From Thermococcus sp. 21S7 (GTDB taxonomy: Archaea; Methanobacteriota_B; Thermococci; Thermococcales; Thermococcaceae), in assembly GCF_012027615.1 (NCBI RefSeq), contig NZ_SNUT01000001.1:534082-598081 (forward strand): a DNA stretch of 64,000 bases. The letters are read 5' to 3'. A program made the position numbers and the translations under genes. Under the pieces are notes generated by a model. The model did not search any database. It was not told where the DNA came from and saw only the letters and a program-made list of their open reading frames with translations. Numbering within the stretch: the first letter of the stretch is position 1; each line of letters opens with the position of its first letter. Shown here piece by piece: positions 7,735 through 16,288 of the stretch.

Positions 7735-8568
7735 ATCACACGGCACAAGCAGCACCGGGACTTTTGAGTCCCTCATGACCCTCTCCGCGGTGCTTCCGAG
7801 GAGCAGGTCCTTCAGGAAGTTTCTGCCCTTCTTGCCGATGACTATGAGCGTGGCGTTTTTTGCCAAGGAGGTTCCTATTATCGCCTGACTTGCACTGCCC
7901 ACGAGAACCTCAAACTCAAACTCCGCCCTAACTCCCTTGGCGGATTTCCGCAGGTTGAGCTTCGCCACCTCTATGTTGTGCTCAAGCTCGTCCATCCCCC
8001 CGTAGTCCACGGAGTGGACGAGGATTCCCCGCTCTATGAGCTCCTCGAACTCCCTCACGGTCTTTACTATCTTTATCGAGCACTTCGAGAAGTCCAGCGT
8101 AACCAGCGGGCGCTTGAACACCGTCGAGCAGTCCACGGAGGGCTCAAAGCCGTCGTCCTTCTTCTGGTACTTCAGGAGGAGAACCGGCCTCCGGGTTGCC
8201 CTGGCGAGGTTGGAGGCTGTGCTTCCCAGGAACATCGTCCTCCAGATGTTCTCGCCAACGCTCGGGATGACGACGAGGTCTATGTCCCTCTCCTCCGCCA
8301 CCTCCGCTATCTCTATCGAGGGTATGCCTATCCTGACTATCGCGTTCACCTCTACCCCGTCGGTTCTGAGCTCCCCGGCGAGCTTCTCAAGCTTCTCACG
8401 GTAGATATCCTCAAGCTCAAAGGCCTCGAACTCGGCTATGGTTATGTCAACGACGTGGATGAGGTAAAGCTCCCTAACCCCCATTGAGATTAGCCTCGGG
8501 ATGCAGGTGCGCAGGGCGTGCAGGGAAACGTCCGAAAAGTCGGTCGGGTACAGAACTTTCTCAAACAT
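7732..8568 (-). CDS. Universal stress protein with two tandem UspA domains
   Basis: 278 residues from ATG 8568, which follows GAGGTG with six bases between. Two UspA-like halves are visible. The first runs VLYPTDFSD...IGIPSIEIAEVAEERDIDLVVIPSVG...GSTASNLARATRRPVLLLK. The second ends VLVGSASQAIIGTS...LIVIGKKGRNFLKDLLLGSTAERVMRDSKVPVLLVP. The second half keeps the G-x2-G-x9-GS(T) nucleotide-binding pattern. Such proteins are cytosolic and bind ATP or act in stress responses. It lies between the sRNA candidate and the Lrp-type regulator. Confidence 0.9.
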   Translation of the reverse strand: MFEKVLYPTDFSDVSLHALRTCIPRLISMGVRELYLIHVVDITIAEFEAFELEDIYREKLEKLAGELRTDGVEVNAIVRIGIPSIEIAEVAEERDIDLVVIPSVGENIWRTMFLGSTASNLARATRRPVLLLKYQKKDDGFEPSVDCSTVFKRPLVTLDFSKCSIKIVKTVREFEELIERGILVHSVDYGGMDELEHNIEVAKLNLRKSAKGVRAEFEFEVLVGSASQAIIGTSLAKNATLIVIGKKGRNFLKDLLLGSTAERVMRDSKVPVLLVPCD

Positions 8569-8617
8569 CTTGGACACCTCAGTATTAATTTGGGCGTTGA
8601 TGCTTATTATCGTTGCT

Positions 8618-9157
8618 CTAGACGTGCTTGTATTTCATGCGGGTCGTGAACAGCTTCGGACTGGAGACCGCCGGCAGTATCAGGGTTTTCTGGATTATAT
8701 CCCTACCCTGGAGGAACTCATCTATCGTCTTTTTGAGCTCCTTAAAGTCCTTGTCAAAGAACTTAATTACCACATTGTACTCCCCCATGTACTCGTCTAT
8801 TTCGAAGACCTTTCTGTGGGATATCGCCTCCTCCATGAAGCCGGCGACTTTTTCCTTCGGTGCATCTTCCTTGAATTTGACAAGAACATCCGCCGAGGCC
8901 AGACCGAACTCCTCAAAGATAAACAGGGCCATTATCCGCACGTAGCCCCTTTCCTGAAGGCTTATCCTGTGCCTCCTGGCGGTCGGGACTGAAACGCCCG
9001 TTATCCTCGCGAGTTCCGTATCGGGAAGTCTGCCGTTCTCCCTCAGCGCCAGGAAAATCTTAACGTCAAGGTCGCTCAGCTCGCCCTTGCTCATCTCCCT
9101 CCAGAACTTGATATCATCGGGATTCCAGGAGTAGGATTTTTTCTTTTTGTTCACCAT
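8618..9157 (-). CDS. Lrp/AsnC-type transcriptional regulator
   Basis: 179 residues. After a Lys-rich N-terminal extension of about 25 residues comes an Lrp-like helix-turn-helix (LSDLDVKIFLALRENGRLPDTELARITGVSVPTARRHRISL), then a RAM/ACT-like sensory domain. ATG 9157 follows AGGTGA. The gene is 38 bp downstream of the last gene of the leftward ABC-transporter/racemase operon. A T-rich tract and a TATA-like CTTAAGTC lie between them, so it may have its own promoter. Its position makes it a plausible local regulator of that operon, which is inference. Confidence 0.82.
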   Translation of the reverse strand: MVNKKKKSYSWNPDDIKFWREMSKGELSDLDVKIFLALRENGRLPDTELARITGVSVPTARRHRISLQERGYVRIMALFIFEEFGLASADVLVKFKEDAPKEKVAGFMEEAISHRKVFEIDEYMGEYNVVIKFFDKDFKELKKTIDEFLQGRDIIQKTLILPAVSSPKLFTTRMKYKHV

Positions 9158-9195
9158 AACGTGTCACCTAAATAATGAATTTGGAAAAAATAGAC

Positions 9196-9498
9196 TTAAG
9201 TTTTTTGACTCCTGATAATTCTTGCAAGCTCCCGTGACAGTTCATCGGTCAGCCTCACGAATTCCTCCTGGTCGTACATCAGGACGTCGATGGCCTCCTC
9301 GACGAGCTCCCTGAGCCCGAGCACCTCTTCGCCTGCCCTGCCTTCCTCCCCCATAATCTCTATCAGCCTCGAAGCCGCGTCGAGCAGCCTCAAAGGCCCG
9401 TAGAGCTTTGGCTCGTCTACGCATCCCCTCGCGCTCGTTATCAAAAACGCCAGGAGCTGAAAGTGCCTGTCACTCAAAAGGCCGTCCGTACTCCTCAA
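9196..9498 (-). CDS. Small helical conserved protein (DUF6092-like)
   Basis: 100 residues from a TTG at 9498 that has GAGGTGG spaced ideally upstream. The product is an all-helical acidic protein (LRLLDAASRLIEIMG..., LRELVEEAIDVLMYDQEEFV). I associate it, from memory only, with DUF6092 proteins of Thermococcus. Its start overlaps the end of the nitroreductase gene by 29 bp, so it is translated from the same operon message. No catalytic motif is visible; it may be a small partner of one of the enzymes upstream. Confidence 0.6.
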   Translation of the reverse strand: MRSTDGLLSDRHFQLLAFLITSARGCVDEPKLYGPLRLLDAASRLIEIMGEEGRAGEEVLGLRELVEEAIDVLMYDQEEFVRLTDELSRELARIIRSQKT

Positions 9499-9994
9499 CG
9501 TGCGCCACCTCCCTCAGCGGTTTCCTCCTCGGCGGCTTCGGCCAAACCTTGGGATAGCCAAAGATAAGGATAAGGACCGGCTCCACGTGCCCGGGTATGT
9601 TTAGGAGTTCCCTGAGGGCGGCTTTGTTGAAGGAAAGCACGGGGCAGGAGCCTATGCCCAGTGAGTATGCCATCAGCATCATGTTCTGGGCCGCCATGGA
9701 GACGTCCATGAGGGCGCTTTCCTCCCCGAGCTTCCCGCCCTTTTCAGCCAGTTTGCGGTTTACGCAGAGCACCACCAGGGCCGCAGGATTTCCAAACAGG
9801 CCGGGGGAGAGCAGTTTCACCTTTCGAACGTTGTCCCTCTCCATGACAACGACGAACTCCCACGGCTGAACGTTGCTCCCGCTCGGAGCCCATATCCCGG
9901 CCTCAAGAATTTTTCTCATGTCCCCCAAGGGGATATCCCTATCCTGGAATCTCCTAACGGCCCTTCTGCCCTTTATCGCTTCCATTACCTCCAA
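9470..9994 (-). CDS. Nitroreductase-family flavoprotein
   Basis: 174 residues with the family start (MEVMEAIKGRRAVRRFQD) that carries the FMN-phosphate-binding Arg residues. APSGSNVQPWEFVVV and GIGSCPVLSFN segments also fit FMN binding and the dimer interface. It is the short archaeal type of FMN-dependent NAD(P)H oxidoreductase. The TTG at 9994 is used because GGTGAG lies five bases upstream; the ATG at 9985 is too close to a GGAGGT. It follows the M29-like gene by 12 bp in the catabolic operon, so it probably reduces an intermediate or serves as an accessory reductase. Confidence 0.85.
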   Translation of the reverse strand: MEVMEAIKGRRAVRRFQDRDIPLGDMRKILEAGIWAPSGSNVQPWEFVVVMERDNVRKVKLLSPGLFGNPAALVVLCVNRKLAEKGGKLGEESALMDVSMAAQNMMLMAYSLGIGSCPVLSFNKAALRELLNIPGHVEPVLILIFGYPKVWPKPPRRKPLREVAHVEEYGRPFE

Positions 9995-10006
9995 TTTGGC
10001 TCACCC

Positions 10007-11047
10007 TCACTCCTTAAGGAGACGCTTCTCCAGCCTCTTCAGCTCGGGATGAACGTACTCCCCGTCCTTTATGATGTACCCTCCATCGCCTCTGACGGTC
10101 GGGGCCAGGCATATGCCGTCGGTGTGGCTCTTCGCGGGGCCGAACTTGCCCTTAAAGCTCTCGGCCTGATTGCCGAGGCCCCACTCCACCGCCCCCCAGA
10201 CGCGCTCGTCCTCCAGGATGTTTCCGGTGAGCTTTGCGCCGGGGTTGCAGCCGTAGGAGAGGTGGGCTATATTGAACATTCCCGGGTCGTTGAAGCTCCG
10301 GAGCCATCTCTCGAAGAACCTGGCCTCCCAGCCACCGTCTATCCCCACGACCTTTCCTTCCTCGACCTCAAGGGCGATGGGTTCCTTCAGTATTCCGAGC
10401 TCCTGCGGGGGCCACACGGAGCCATCGAAGACTATGGTTCCGTTTATGGTCTCCTCCACCGGTGCCCAGTCCACCTGCCCGAAGAGCATGTAGTCGCCGG
10501 GGCCGTTAACGTCCCCCTCCGTGAACACGGGTCTCTCCGGGTCATTTTCGAATTTAACGTCCATACCCGCGGGGCTGGTTATCTCCATCTTCCTGCTCTT
10601 CCTGGTCAGCTTTGCCAGAACCCTCTGGAATTCAAGAAGAACCGGAACGTTTATCCTCCCGATGTTCCGCACCATCATATCGCCGGTCATTCCAACGAGA
10701 CAGATGTAGCGCACACTCCCCTCGGCCATAACCCTGTCCCAGGGGGTCGAGTAGAGGAGCCAGCTTTTGTTGAACTCTATCCAGACGTCCGCGTTCTTCA
10801 GAGCGGCCTCAAGGGGGCCCATCGGCAGGTACGGGTCGGCGGCCTTTCCGACGTGGGGCGGCATCGAATACCACAGGACGAGGGGCTTCGCCCCCATGAG
10901 CTTCGCCGCCTTGGCGGTTGCCTCCACAACGTTCCAATCGCTCCCGGTGTCGGCGGTTATGACAACCGTCTCCCCCGGCTGAACCTTCATAACGTCCCTA
11001 ACCAGCGTGTAGGCCCCTTCCTGTACCTCTATCGAAAGCTCATTCAT
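10007..11047 (-). CDS. M29/AmpS-like metalloenzyme (aminopeptidase or NicX-type)
   Basis: 346 residues. The C-terminal part follows the COG2309 pattern: AHLSYGCNPGAKLTGNILEDERVWGAVEWGLGN, then KSHTDG. In this family the acidic LEDE, the H-x-D pair and neighbours bind two metals in leucyl aminopeptidases, or one iron in the related 2,5-dihydroxypyridine dioxygenase NicX. Where many relatives have a His in the segment (VHIALG, from memory), this protein has Glu (VEWGLG), so substrate and chemistry may differ. It overlaps the upstream racemase gene by 8 bp. In this operon a ring-cleaving or peptide-bond-cleaving step is plausible. Confidence 0.72.
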   Translation of the reverse strand: MNELSIEVQEGAYTLVRDVMKVQPGETVVITADTGSDWNVVEATAKAAKLMGAKPLVLWYSMPPHVGKAADPYLPMGPLEAALKNADVWIEFNKSWLLYSTPWDRVMAEGSVRYICLVGMTGDMMVRNIGRINVPVLLEFQRVLAKLTRKSRKMEITSPAGMDVKFENDPERPVFTEGDVNGPGDYMLFGQVDWAPVEETINGTIVFDGSVWPPQELGILKEPIALEVEEGKVVGIDGGWEARFFERWLRSFNDPGMFNIAHLSYGCNPGAKLTGNILEDERVWGAVEWGLGNQAESFKGKFGPAKSHTDGICLAPTVRGDGGYIIKDGEYVHPELKRLEKRLLKE

Positions 11048-11702
11048 CCTTCATCCCCCCAAGCTCCACCATATCCTCAACAATCTTAACCGCCGAGGCG
11101 ACGGGGTCGAGGATGGGGACGTCGAAGAACGGCTGAACCTTCTCCGCGAACCCGGCCAGACCGGTGCAGCCAAGGAGAACAACATCGGCGCCGTCCGATA
11201 TGGCCAGGGATATTTCCTCCCTGAGCAGGCGCACAGTTCGGTCCTCATCGGCTGTTATTTCCGGAACCGAGATGTTTATTCCCCTTATGCTCGTTACCCG
11301 CTTGTCCATCCTGTACTTCAGTACCAGCTCCTCGAAGAGGGGCACCGCGGTCTTTGAAACCGTGACTATCCCAGTTTTCCTTCCAAGGACTGAGGCCAGG
11401 GCAAGGGAGGCCTGGCAGGGGCCGACTGCCGGGGTGGGGATCAGGGAGCGGATGACGTCGACCGCTGGGTCGAGGCAGCAGTTGACGATTATCCCGTCGT
11501 ACCCCCCATGAAGCTCCAGGGCCTTCCTGACTATGAGCGGGAGAACCTCGGTTTCGGCGGCCCTGTTCTCTATTGACCTGGGCCCGGTTTCCAGACTCAC
11601 AACGTCTATGTGCGTGTCCTTCGATGCAAACATTTCGTAGATTCTCCTGTCGGATTCGTTCCATTCATCCGTTCCAACGGGATTTATGACGAGTATCCTC
11701 AT
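11040..11702 (-). CDS. Asp/Glu/hydantoin racemase-family protein (copy 1)
   Basis: 220 residues. It has the two-Cys racemase fold: first catalytic region VNCCLDPAVD (Cys75/Cys76) and second GCTGLAG (Cys179), as in hydantoin and aspartate racemases, which are cofactor-independent. It starts MRILVINPVGTDEWN, typical of hydantoin racemases. A second, divergent homologue is encoded two genes upstream in the same operon. Substrate could be an amino acid, a hydantoin or another N-acyl derivative. Confidence 0.85.
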   Translation of the reverse strand: MRILVINPVGTDEWNESDRRIYEMFASKDTHIDVVSLETGPRSIENRAAETEVLPLIVRKALELHGGYDGIIVNCCLDPAVDVIRSLIPTPAVGPCQASLALASVLGRKTGIVTVSKTAVPLFEELVLKYRMDKRVTSIRGINISVPEITADEDRTVRLLREEISLAISDGADVVLLGCTGLAGFAEKVQPFFDVPILDPVASAVKIVEDMVELGGMKDE

Positions 11703-11724
11703 GGAAACACCCCAAAAAATGAAT

Positions 11725-12807
11725 TCAGCGGAGACGCTCCTCTATTGGAACGTACTCCCTCTCAAGTCCCAGATACTTAGGCCCGAATATCTCCAGACCC
11801 TTCGGTGTTCTCCACAGCTCGGGGGCGGGAAAGCCAACGACGACGTACTCCTTTCCCGCCTCCACGTGGGGGTTCGTCACGGGGTGGCCGTCCGGTGTAA
11901 GCACTGAGATTAGATCAGGTATCGTGACGTCAACCTCCCCGTTCCTCCAGGAGATTAGGTTCTCGTTCTTGTACCAGACCCTGTAAGTCTCTCCCTTGAA
12001 CTCACCCGTTCCCTCAAGCTCAAATTCCCCGACGGTGAATCCCGATTCCTCCCGCCATTCTGCCTTCGTGGCGACGCCCTCGAACAGCAGGAAGCCGTTC
12101 CCCGCTTTAAGCAAGGCCTCTATCGGGTCCCCCCCGTTTTCCCTGGCGGTTCTCAGCGCCCTGCCCATGTTCAGCGCGTGGCTTATGGCGTCCTTCACAA
12201 CCGCGTTCCTCAGTTCCCTCCCCCTGACCGGGTGCGACGTGACACCAACGTTGGTTTTTATCGAAGACGCTATGGCCCTGACGAGCTTTTCGGCCTGGAA
12301 ATCGTCCTTGACGCGGCCCACCACTATTTCGTCACCGTACGGGGTAACAACGGCAAACGGGGCCATCTCAACGCCGACGATGTAATACGTGGTATGCTGC
12401 AGCTCCGGAACCGACCTTCCTGCCGGGTCGCCGTCGACTATCGGCCTCCCCAGCCTGGCCGCCGTCGCCAGCGCCGCCGCCGTGTTCGCCCCGCCGAGTT
12501 CGGTTGAGATGACGGCGGTGAATTCCTCCCCCATGAAATCCTCCAAAACCCGATAGGAGCGAACGGCTTCACCCTCCTCGTAGGAAGACTCGACCTTTTC
12601 GCCGGCGAGGGAGCCGACGAAATACGGCATCGGCACCACGCCGTCGTCGGGAATCTCCTCCAAACTTGCCAAGCGGAACTCCCGCCCGGCGTCAAGCTCC
12701 TTCTTTACCATCTCCCAGCCCTCTGCGGGGTCGCCGCCCCCACCGGTACCAAGGACGGTGCAACCCTCCAAGAGGTCCCTCAAATCCTGCTCGTTCAACA
12801 CCCTCAT
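11725..12807 (-). CDS. DUF917 family protein (hydantoin-utilisation associated)
   Basis: 360 residues from ATG 12807, preceded by GGAGGTGGAAGT. An upstream ATG at 12825 overlaps the racemase stop and has no ribosome-binding site. The N-terminal DLRDLLEGCTVLGTGGGGDP and the TELGGANTAAALATAARLGRPIVDGDPAGRSVPELQ block are diagnostic of DUF917 (PF06032). Members usually sit beside hydantoinase-type HyuA/HyuB genes, and some were later linked to S-methyl-thiohydantoin desulfurization. Here no HyuA or HyuB gene is present, which is unusual. Function stays open. Confidence 0.85.
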   Translation of the reverse strand: MRVLNEQDLRDLLEGCTVLGTGGGGDPAEGWEMVKKELDAGREFRLASLEEIPDDGVVPMPYFVGSLAGEKVESSYEEGEAVRSYRVLEDFMGEEFTAVISTELGGANTAAALATAARLGRPIVDGDPAGRSVPELQHTTYYIVGVEMAPFAVVTPYGDEIVVGRVKDDFQAEKLVRAIASSIKTNVGVTSHPVRGRELRNAVVKDAISHALNMGRALRTARENGGDPIEALLKAGNGFLLFEGVATKAEWREESGFTVGEFELEGTGEFKGETYRVWYKNENLISWRNGEVDVTIPDLISVLTPDGHPVTNPHVEAGKEYVVVGFPAPELWRTPKGLEIFGPKYLGLEREYVPIEERLR

Positions 12808-12821
12808 ACTTCCACCTCCAG

Positions 12822-13511
12822 TCATTTTCCTGAAAACAATCCCCGTTTCCCGTGACGTATGAACGGATACAGGGAGCGCGCGGTTCCGTAAGTCGTCAGC
12901 AGGGGTTCAAGAACTGGCACTCCGAACCTCTCCCAGACCTCCTCCCTCAATCTATCGGCGATGCTGACGAACCCGGTGCAGCCGAGAACCACCACATCGG
13001 CTCCGTCCTCAACCGCCTTTTTGCAGGCACCCAGGGCCTCCCCGTAGAGACCCTCCTCGTTTTTCAGTATGCCCTCCAGGGGAAGCGCTATACCCCTGAC
13101 CGAGACGAGCTTATCGAGCAAACCGTACTCCCTGGCCTGAATCCGCGTCCAGGATGCCAGGTTCTGGCCTGGCCCAACCACAGAGAACTCACCCAGCATG
13201 GCGGCGATGTGAAGGGTCGTTTCCCCGGCCCCGAAAACCGGGACGTTGAGGTTCTCCCTCAGCTCAAAGAGGCACGGGTCGGCGAAGCAGTTCACGATGA
13301 CCGCCGACGCATCCCTGAACTCGTCCAAGTGCCTCAAAATCGAAGCACATGCCAGCGTCTTCTGGGTGAAGTTCCCTATCTCCTCCGGCCCGTCTTCCAG
13401 CGTTACTATCCTGAAGCGATCCCCCGGGTAGTGCCTGGAGAGATACGCCTCCGTTTCCCGTCGGAAATCGCCCCCCTCATCCCTTATCGGGTCAAGAATC
13501 ACGAGCATCAT
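12822..13511 (-). CDS. Asp/Glu/hydantoin racemase-family protein (copy 2)
   Basis: 229 residues with the same two Cys motifs as copy 1: VNCFADPCLF and LGCTGFVSIAD. It is only distantly similar to copy 1 outside them, so the two probably act on different substrates or form a heteromeric pair. Its ATG overlaps the stop of the preceding ABC ATPase gene (ATG-A-TGA arrangement), showing translational coupling. The GENLNVPVFGAGETTLH segment fits the substrate loop of the family. Confidence 0.83.
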   Translation of the reverse strand: MMLVILDPIRDEGGDFRRETEAYLSRHYPGDRFRIVTLEDGPEEIGNFTQKTLACASILRHLDEFRDASAVIVNCFADPCLFELRENLNVPVFGAGETTLHIAAMLGEFSVVGPGQNLASWTRIQAREYGLLDKLVSVRGIALPLEGILKNEEGLYGEALGACKKAVEDGADVVVLGCTGFVSIADRLREEVWERFGVPVLEPLLTTYGTARSLYPFIRHGKRGLFSGK

Positions 13512-14464
13512 AGCTCACCCGCAAAATGGCATCTTACGAAGTGGCCGTTTTCCACCTCAATCATCCTCGGCTCCTCCCGCCTGCAGACATCCTTTGCGTA
13601 GGGACACCTCGTGTGGAACCTGCACCCGCTCGGCGGGTTTACTGGGCTGGGAATTTCCCCGATTACCGTCTCCTTCTCGATGTTCCGGGCCTTTGGATCC
13701 GGCACAGGTATGGAACTCAGCAGCATTCTCGTGTAGGGGTGCATCGGATTGTCGAAAACCTGCTCGATGGTGCCGACCTCAACGAGCTTTCCGAGGTACA
13801 TGACGCCGACGCGGCTGGCGAGGTACCTCACCACGCCGAGGTCGTGGGAGATGAAGAGATACGTGAGTCCCCTTTCCTTCTGGAGCCTCTCCAGGAGGTT
13901 GAGAACCTGGGCCTGAACTGAGACATCCAGCGCGGAGGTAGGCTCGTCGAGAACCAGAAACTCGGGGTTCAGGGCGAGGGCCCTCGCTATGGCAACGCGC
14001 TGGCACTGACCGCCGCTTATCTCATCCGGGTACTTCCTCGCATGCTCTTCGCTGAGTCCGACGGACTCAAGGAGGCCGATTACCGTGTCTTCAATGTCCT
14101 CATGCCCGTACTCCCTCAGGGGTTCCGCGATGATGTCAAATATGGTCAACCTGGGATTGAGGGAGGAGTACGGGTCCTGGTATATTATCTGCATCTTGGA
14201 CCGAAGCTCCCGGAGCTCCTCCCCCGAGAGGGCCGTTACCTCGACGTCGTTGAAGTACACCTTCCCATCGGTGGGTTCGTAGAGCCGCAGGATGGTTCTT
14301 CCGGTGGTGGACTTCCCGCTCCCGCTCTCACCCACCAGTCCAAACGTCTCACCGTCGTGTATTTCGAAGGAAACTCCATCGACGGCCTTCAGCCACGTCG
14401 TTTTCTTTCTGATGAAGCCCTGGGTTATCGGGAAGTACTTCTTGAGGTTTTCAACCCTCAACAT
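13508..14464 (-). CDS. Peptide-type ABC importer ATPase (OppF/DppF-like)
   Basis: 318 residues from ATG 14464, which follows GGAGGTG with six bases between. Walker A GESGSGKST (about 45-53), signature SGGQ (about 150) and Walker B LVLDEP (about 170) are intact. The C-terminal extension has the GCRFHTRCPYAKDVC cysteine cluster typical of oligopeptide/dipeptide importer ATPases. It pairs with the next ATPase gene on the inner face of the membrane to drive import by the two permeases. Confidence 0.93.
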   Translation of the reverse strand: MLRVENLKKYFPITQGFIRKKTTWLKAVDGVSFEIHDGETFGLVGESGSGKSTTGRTILRLYEPTDGKVYFNDVEVTALSGEELRELRSKMQIIYQDPYSSLNPRLTIFDIIAEPLREYGHEDIEDTVIGLLESVGLSEEHARKYPDEISGGQCQRVAIARALALNPEFLVLDEPTSALDVSVQAQVLNLLERLQKERGLTYLFISHDLGVVRYLASRVGVMYLGKLVEVGTIEQVFDNPMHPYTRMLLSSIPVPDPKARNIEKETVIGEIPSPVNPPSGCRFHTRCPYAKDVCRREEPRMIEVENGHFVRCHFAGEL

Positions 14465-15428
14465 CCGCCTCACCTCCGTAGAGATGGCAGGCCACGAAGT
14501 GCCCGGGGGAGCGCTCGATGAGCTCAGGCTTTACCCTGCTGCAGACGTCCTTCGCGTAATCGCACCTCGGATGGAATCTGCATCCGCTCGGCGGGTTCAA
14601 AAGGCTCGGAACGCTGCCTCTGAGGGGTTTGAGGGGCTTCTTTGTCCTCGGATCCGGAACGACGGATAGCAGTCCCTGGGTGTACGGGTGAAGGGGGTTC
14701 TCAAAGAGTTCCTCCGTTGGGGCTATCTCCACTATGTTGCCCGCGTACATCACCCCAACGCGGTCGCAGACTTCGGCAACGACTCCCAGATCGTGGGTGA
14801 TGAGGAGAACCGAGAAGCTGTACCTGTCCCTGAGGTCGAGTATCAGCCTGAGTATCTGCTTCTGAATCGTGACGTCCAGGGCGGTTGTGGGTTCATCCGC
14901 TATCAGAAGGGACGGGTTCGAGGAGAGGGCCATGGCTATCATTATCCTCTGCCTCATGCCGCCGCTGAGCTCGTGAGGGTACGAGTTGAGTATCCTCCCT
15001 GGGTCGGAGAGTCCAACGGACTTTAGGAGGTTCCTGGCGTGTTCCAGAGCCTCCTCCTTGCTCAGGCCCTCATGGAGTGTTATTATGTCAACCATCTGAT
15101 CCCCAATCTTGAAAAGGGGGTTCAGGGAGGTCATGGGGTCCTGGAATATTATTGAAATCTCCTTGCCCCGGAGCTTTCTCATCTCCTCCTCCGACTTCTC
15201 CAGCAGGTTCTCCCCCTTGAAGATGATTTCCCCGGAAATCTGGGCGTTCGACGGGAGCAGGCGGAGCACGCTCAGGGCGGTTACACTCTTCCCGCAGCCG
15301 GTTTCGCCGACGAGGCCGAATATCTCGCCATCGTTTATCTCAAAGCTGACGCCGTTGAGAACCTTTGCAACGCCCCACATGGTTCTGAAGTTGATGTAGA
15401 GGTCGCGTATTTCGAGTACCTTGCTCAT
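14451..15428 (-). CDS. Peptide-type ABC importer ATPase (OppD/DppD-like)
   Basis: 325 residues. Walker A GETGCGKS (about 41-48), SGGMRQR signature, [12 protein letters not shown]alker B, and a C-terminal [15 protein letters not shown] cluster place it with OppD/DppD. Its ATG overlaps the stop of the permease gene as ATGA, and its 3' end overlaps the next ATPase gene by 14 bp, so the transporter genes are tightly coupled. Confidence 0.93.
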   Translation of the reverse strand: MSKVLEIRDLYINFRTMWGVAKVLNGVSFEINDGEIFGLVGETGCGKSVTALSVLRLLPSNAQISGEIIFKGENLLEKSEEEMRKLRGKEISIIFQDPMTSLNPLFKIGDQMVDIITLHEGLSKEEALEHARNLLKSVGLSDPGRILNSYPHELSGGMRQRIMIAMALSSNPSLLIADEPTTALDVTIQKQILRLILDLRDRYSFSVLLITHDLGVVAEVCDRVGVMYAGNIVEIAPTEELFENPLHPYTQGLLSVVPDPRTKKPLKPLRGSVPSLLNPPSGCRFHPRCDYAKDVCSRVKPELIERSPGHFVACHLYGGEADVEG

Positions 15429-16279
15429 AGCAACCTCCTCCTCAGCCTGGGGTCAATTACCTCCCTCACGGCGTCCCCGAGCAGGTTGAACGCCATGACT
15501 GTGATGAATATCGCCAGTCCCGGGAAGACGGGATACCACCAGTAGTTTAGGAAGTAATCCTTCCCCTCGCTGACCATCAAGCCCCAATCCGGTGTGGGCG
15601 GCTGGACGCCGAGTCCAAGAAAGCTCAGGGCCGCGGCCTCAAGGATGGCGGAGCCCATGTCCATGGTGGCCTGCACTATTATCGGAGACAGCGAGTTCGG
15701 AAGAACGTGGCGCAGCATAATCTTCCAGTCAGAGATTCCCATCGCCTTCGAGGCCTCAACGTAGGGCCGCTCCTTCACGGAGATCGCCATTCCCCTGGCG
15801 AGTCTCGTGTACCACGGCCACCAGCTTATGGCGAGGGCAACGATGGCATTCGTCATTCCCCTACCGAGGCTCGTTGCTATGAGCAGTGCCAGAAGCAGGG
15901 GCGGGAAGGCGAGGAAGATGTCGGTTATCCTCATGATCACGAGGTCTGTCTTGCCGCTGAAGTAGCCGGCCATCAGGCCCAGGGGCACGCCTATGAGCAG
16001 TGCCAGCGCAACCACAGAGAAGCCCATCAGCAGGGACGTTCTCGCACCGTATATCACCCTGCTGAGGATGTCCCTTCCCATGTGGTCCGTTCCAAAGAGG
16101 TGCGTTCTGCTCGGCGGCTGCAGCCTCTCCTGCAGGTTGGGCTCCCCGAGGGCCTGGTCGGGGTACGGGGCGAGTACGGGGGCAAGAATCGCCATGAGTA
16201 TCAAGCCGGCTATTATCGCCAGACCTATCAGGGAAAGTTTGTTCCTTAGAAGGATTTTAACTGTCTCTTCTTTCCTCAT
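15425..16279 (-). CDS. Peptide-type ABC importer permease (OppC/DppC-like)
   Basis: 284 residues with an N-terminal membrane helix, the HLFGTDHMGRDILSRVIYGARTSLL signature that opens DppC/OppC proteins, and five further hydrophobic segments. The EAA-type loop (VEASKAMGISDWKIMLRHVLPNSL) contacts the ATPases. It follows the partner permease by 9 bp. Confidence 0.92.
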   Translation of the reverse strand: MRKEETVKILLRNKLSLIGLAIIAGLILMAILAPVLAPYPDQALGEPNLQERLQPPSRTHLFGTDHMGRDILSRVIYGARTSLLMGFSVVALALLIGVPLGLMAGYFSGKTDLVIMRITDIFLAFPPLLLALLIATSLGRGMTNAIVALAISWWPWYTRLARGMAISVKERPYVEASKAMGISDWKIMLRHVLPNSLSPIIVQATMDMGSAILEAAALSFLGLGVQPPTPDWGLMVSEGKDYFLNYWWYPVFPGLAIFITVMAFNLLGDAVREVIDPRLRRRLL

Positions 16280-16288
16280 TTTCCTCCC

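Noticed and set aside
10049..11089. 346-codon plus-strand frame opposite the M29-like gene
   Set aside because: It is the exact antisense shadow of a well-supported gene; the translation is His/Pro/Arg-rich without domains, a by-product of GC-rich third positions.
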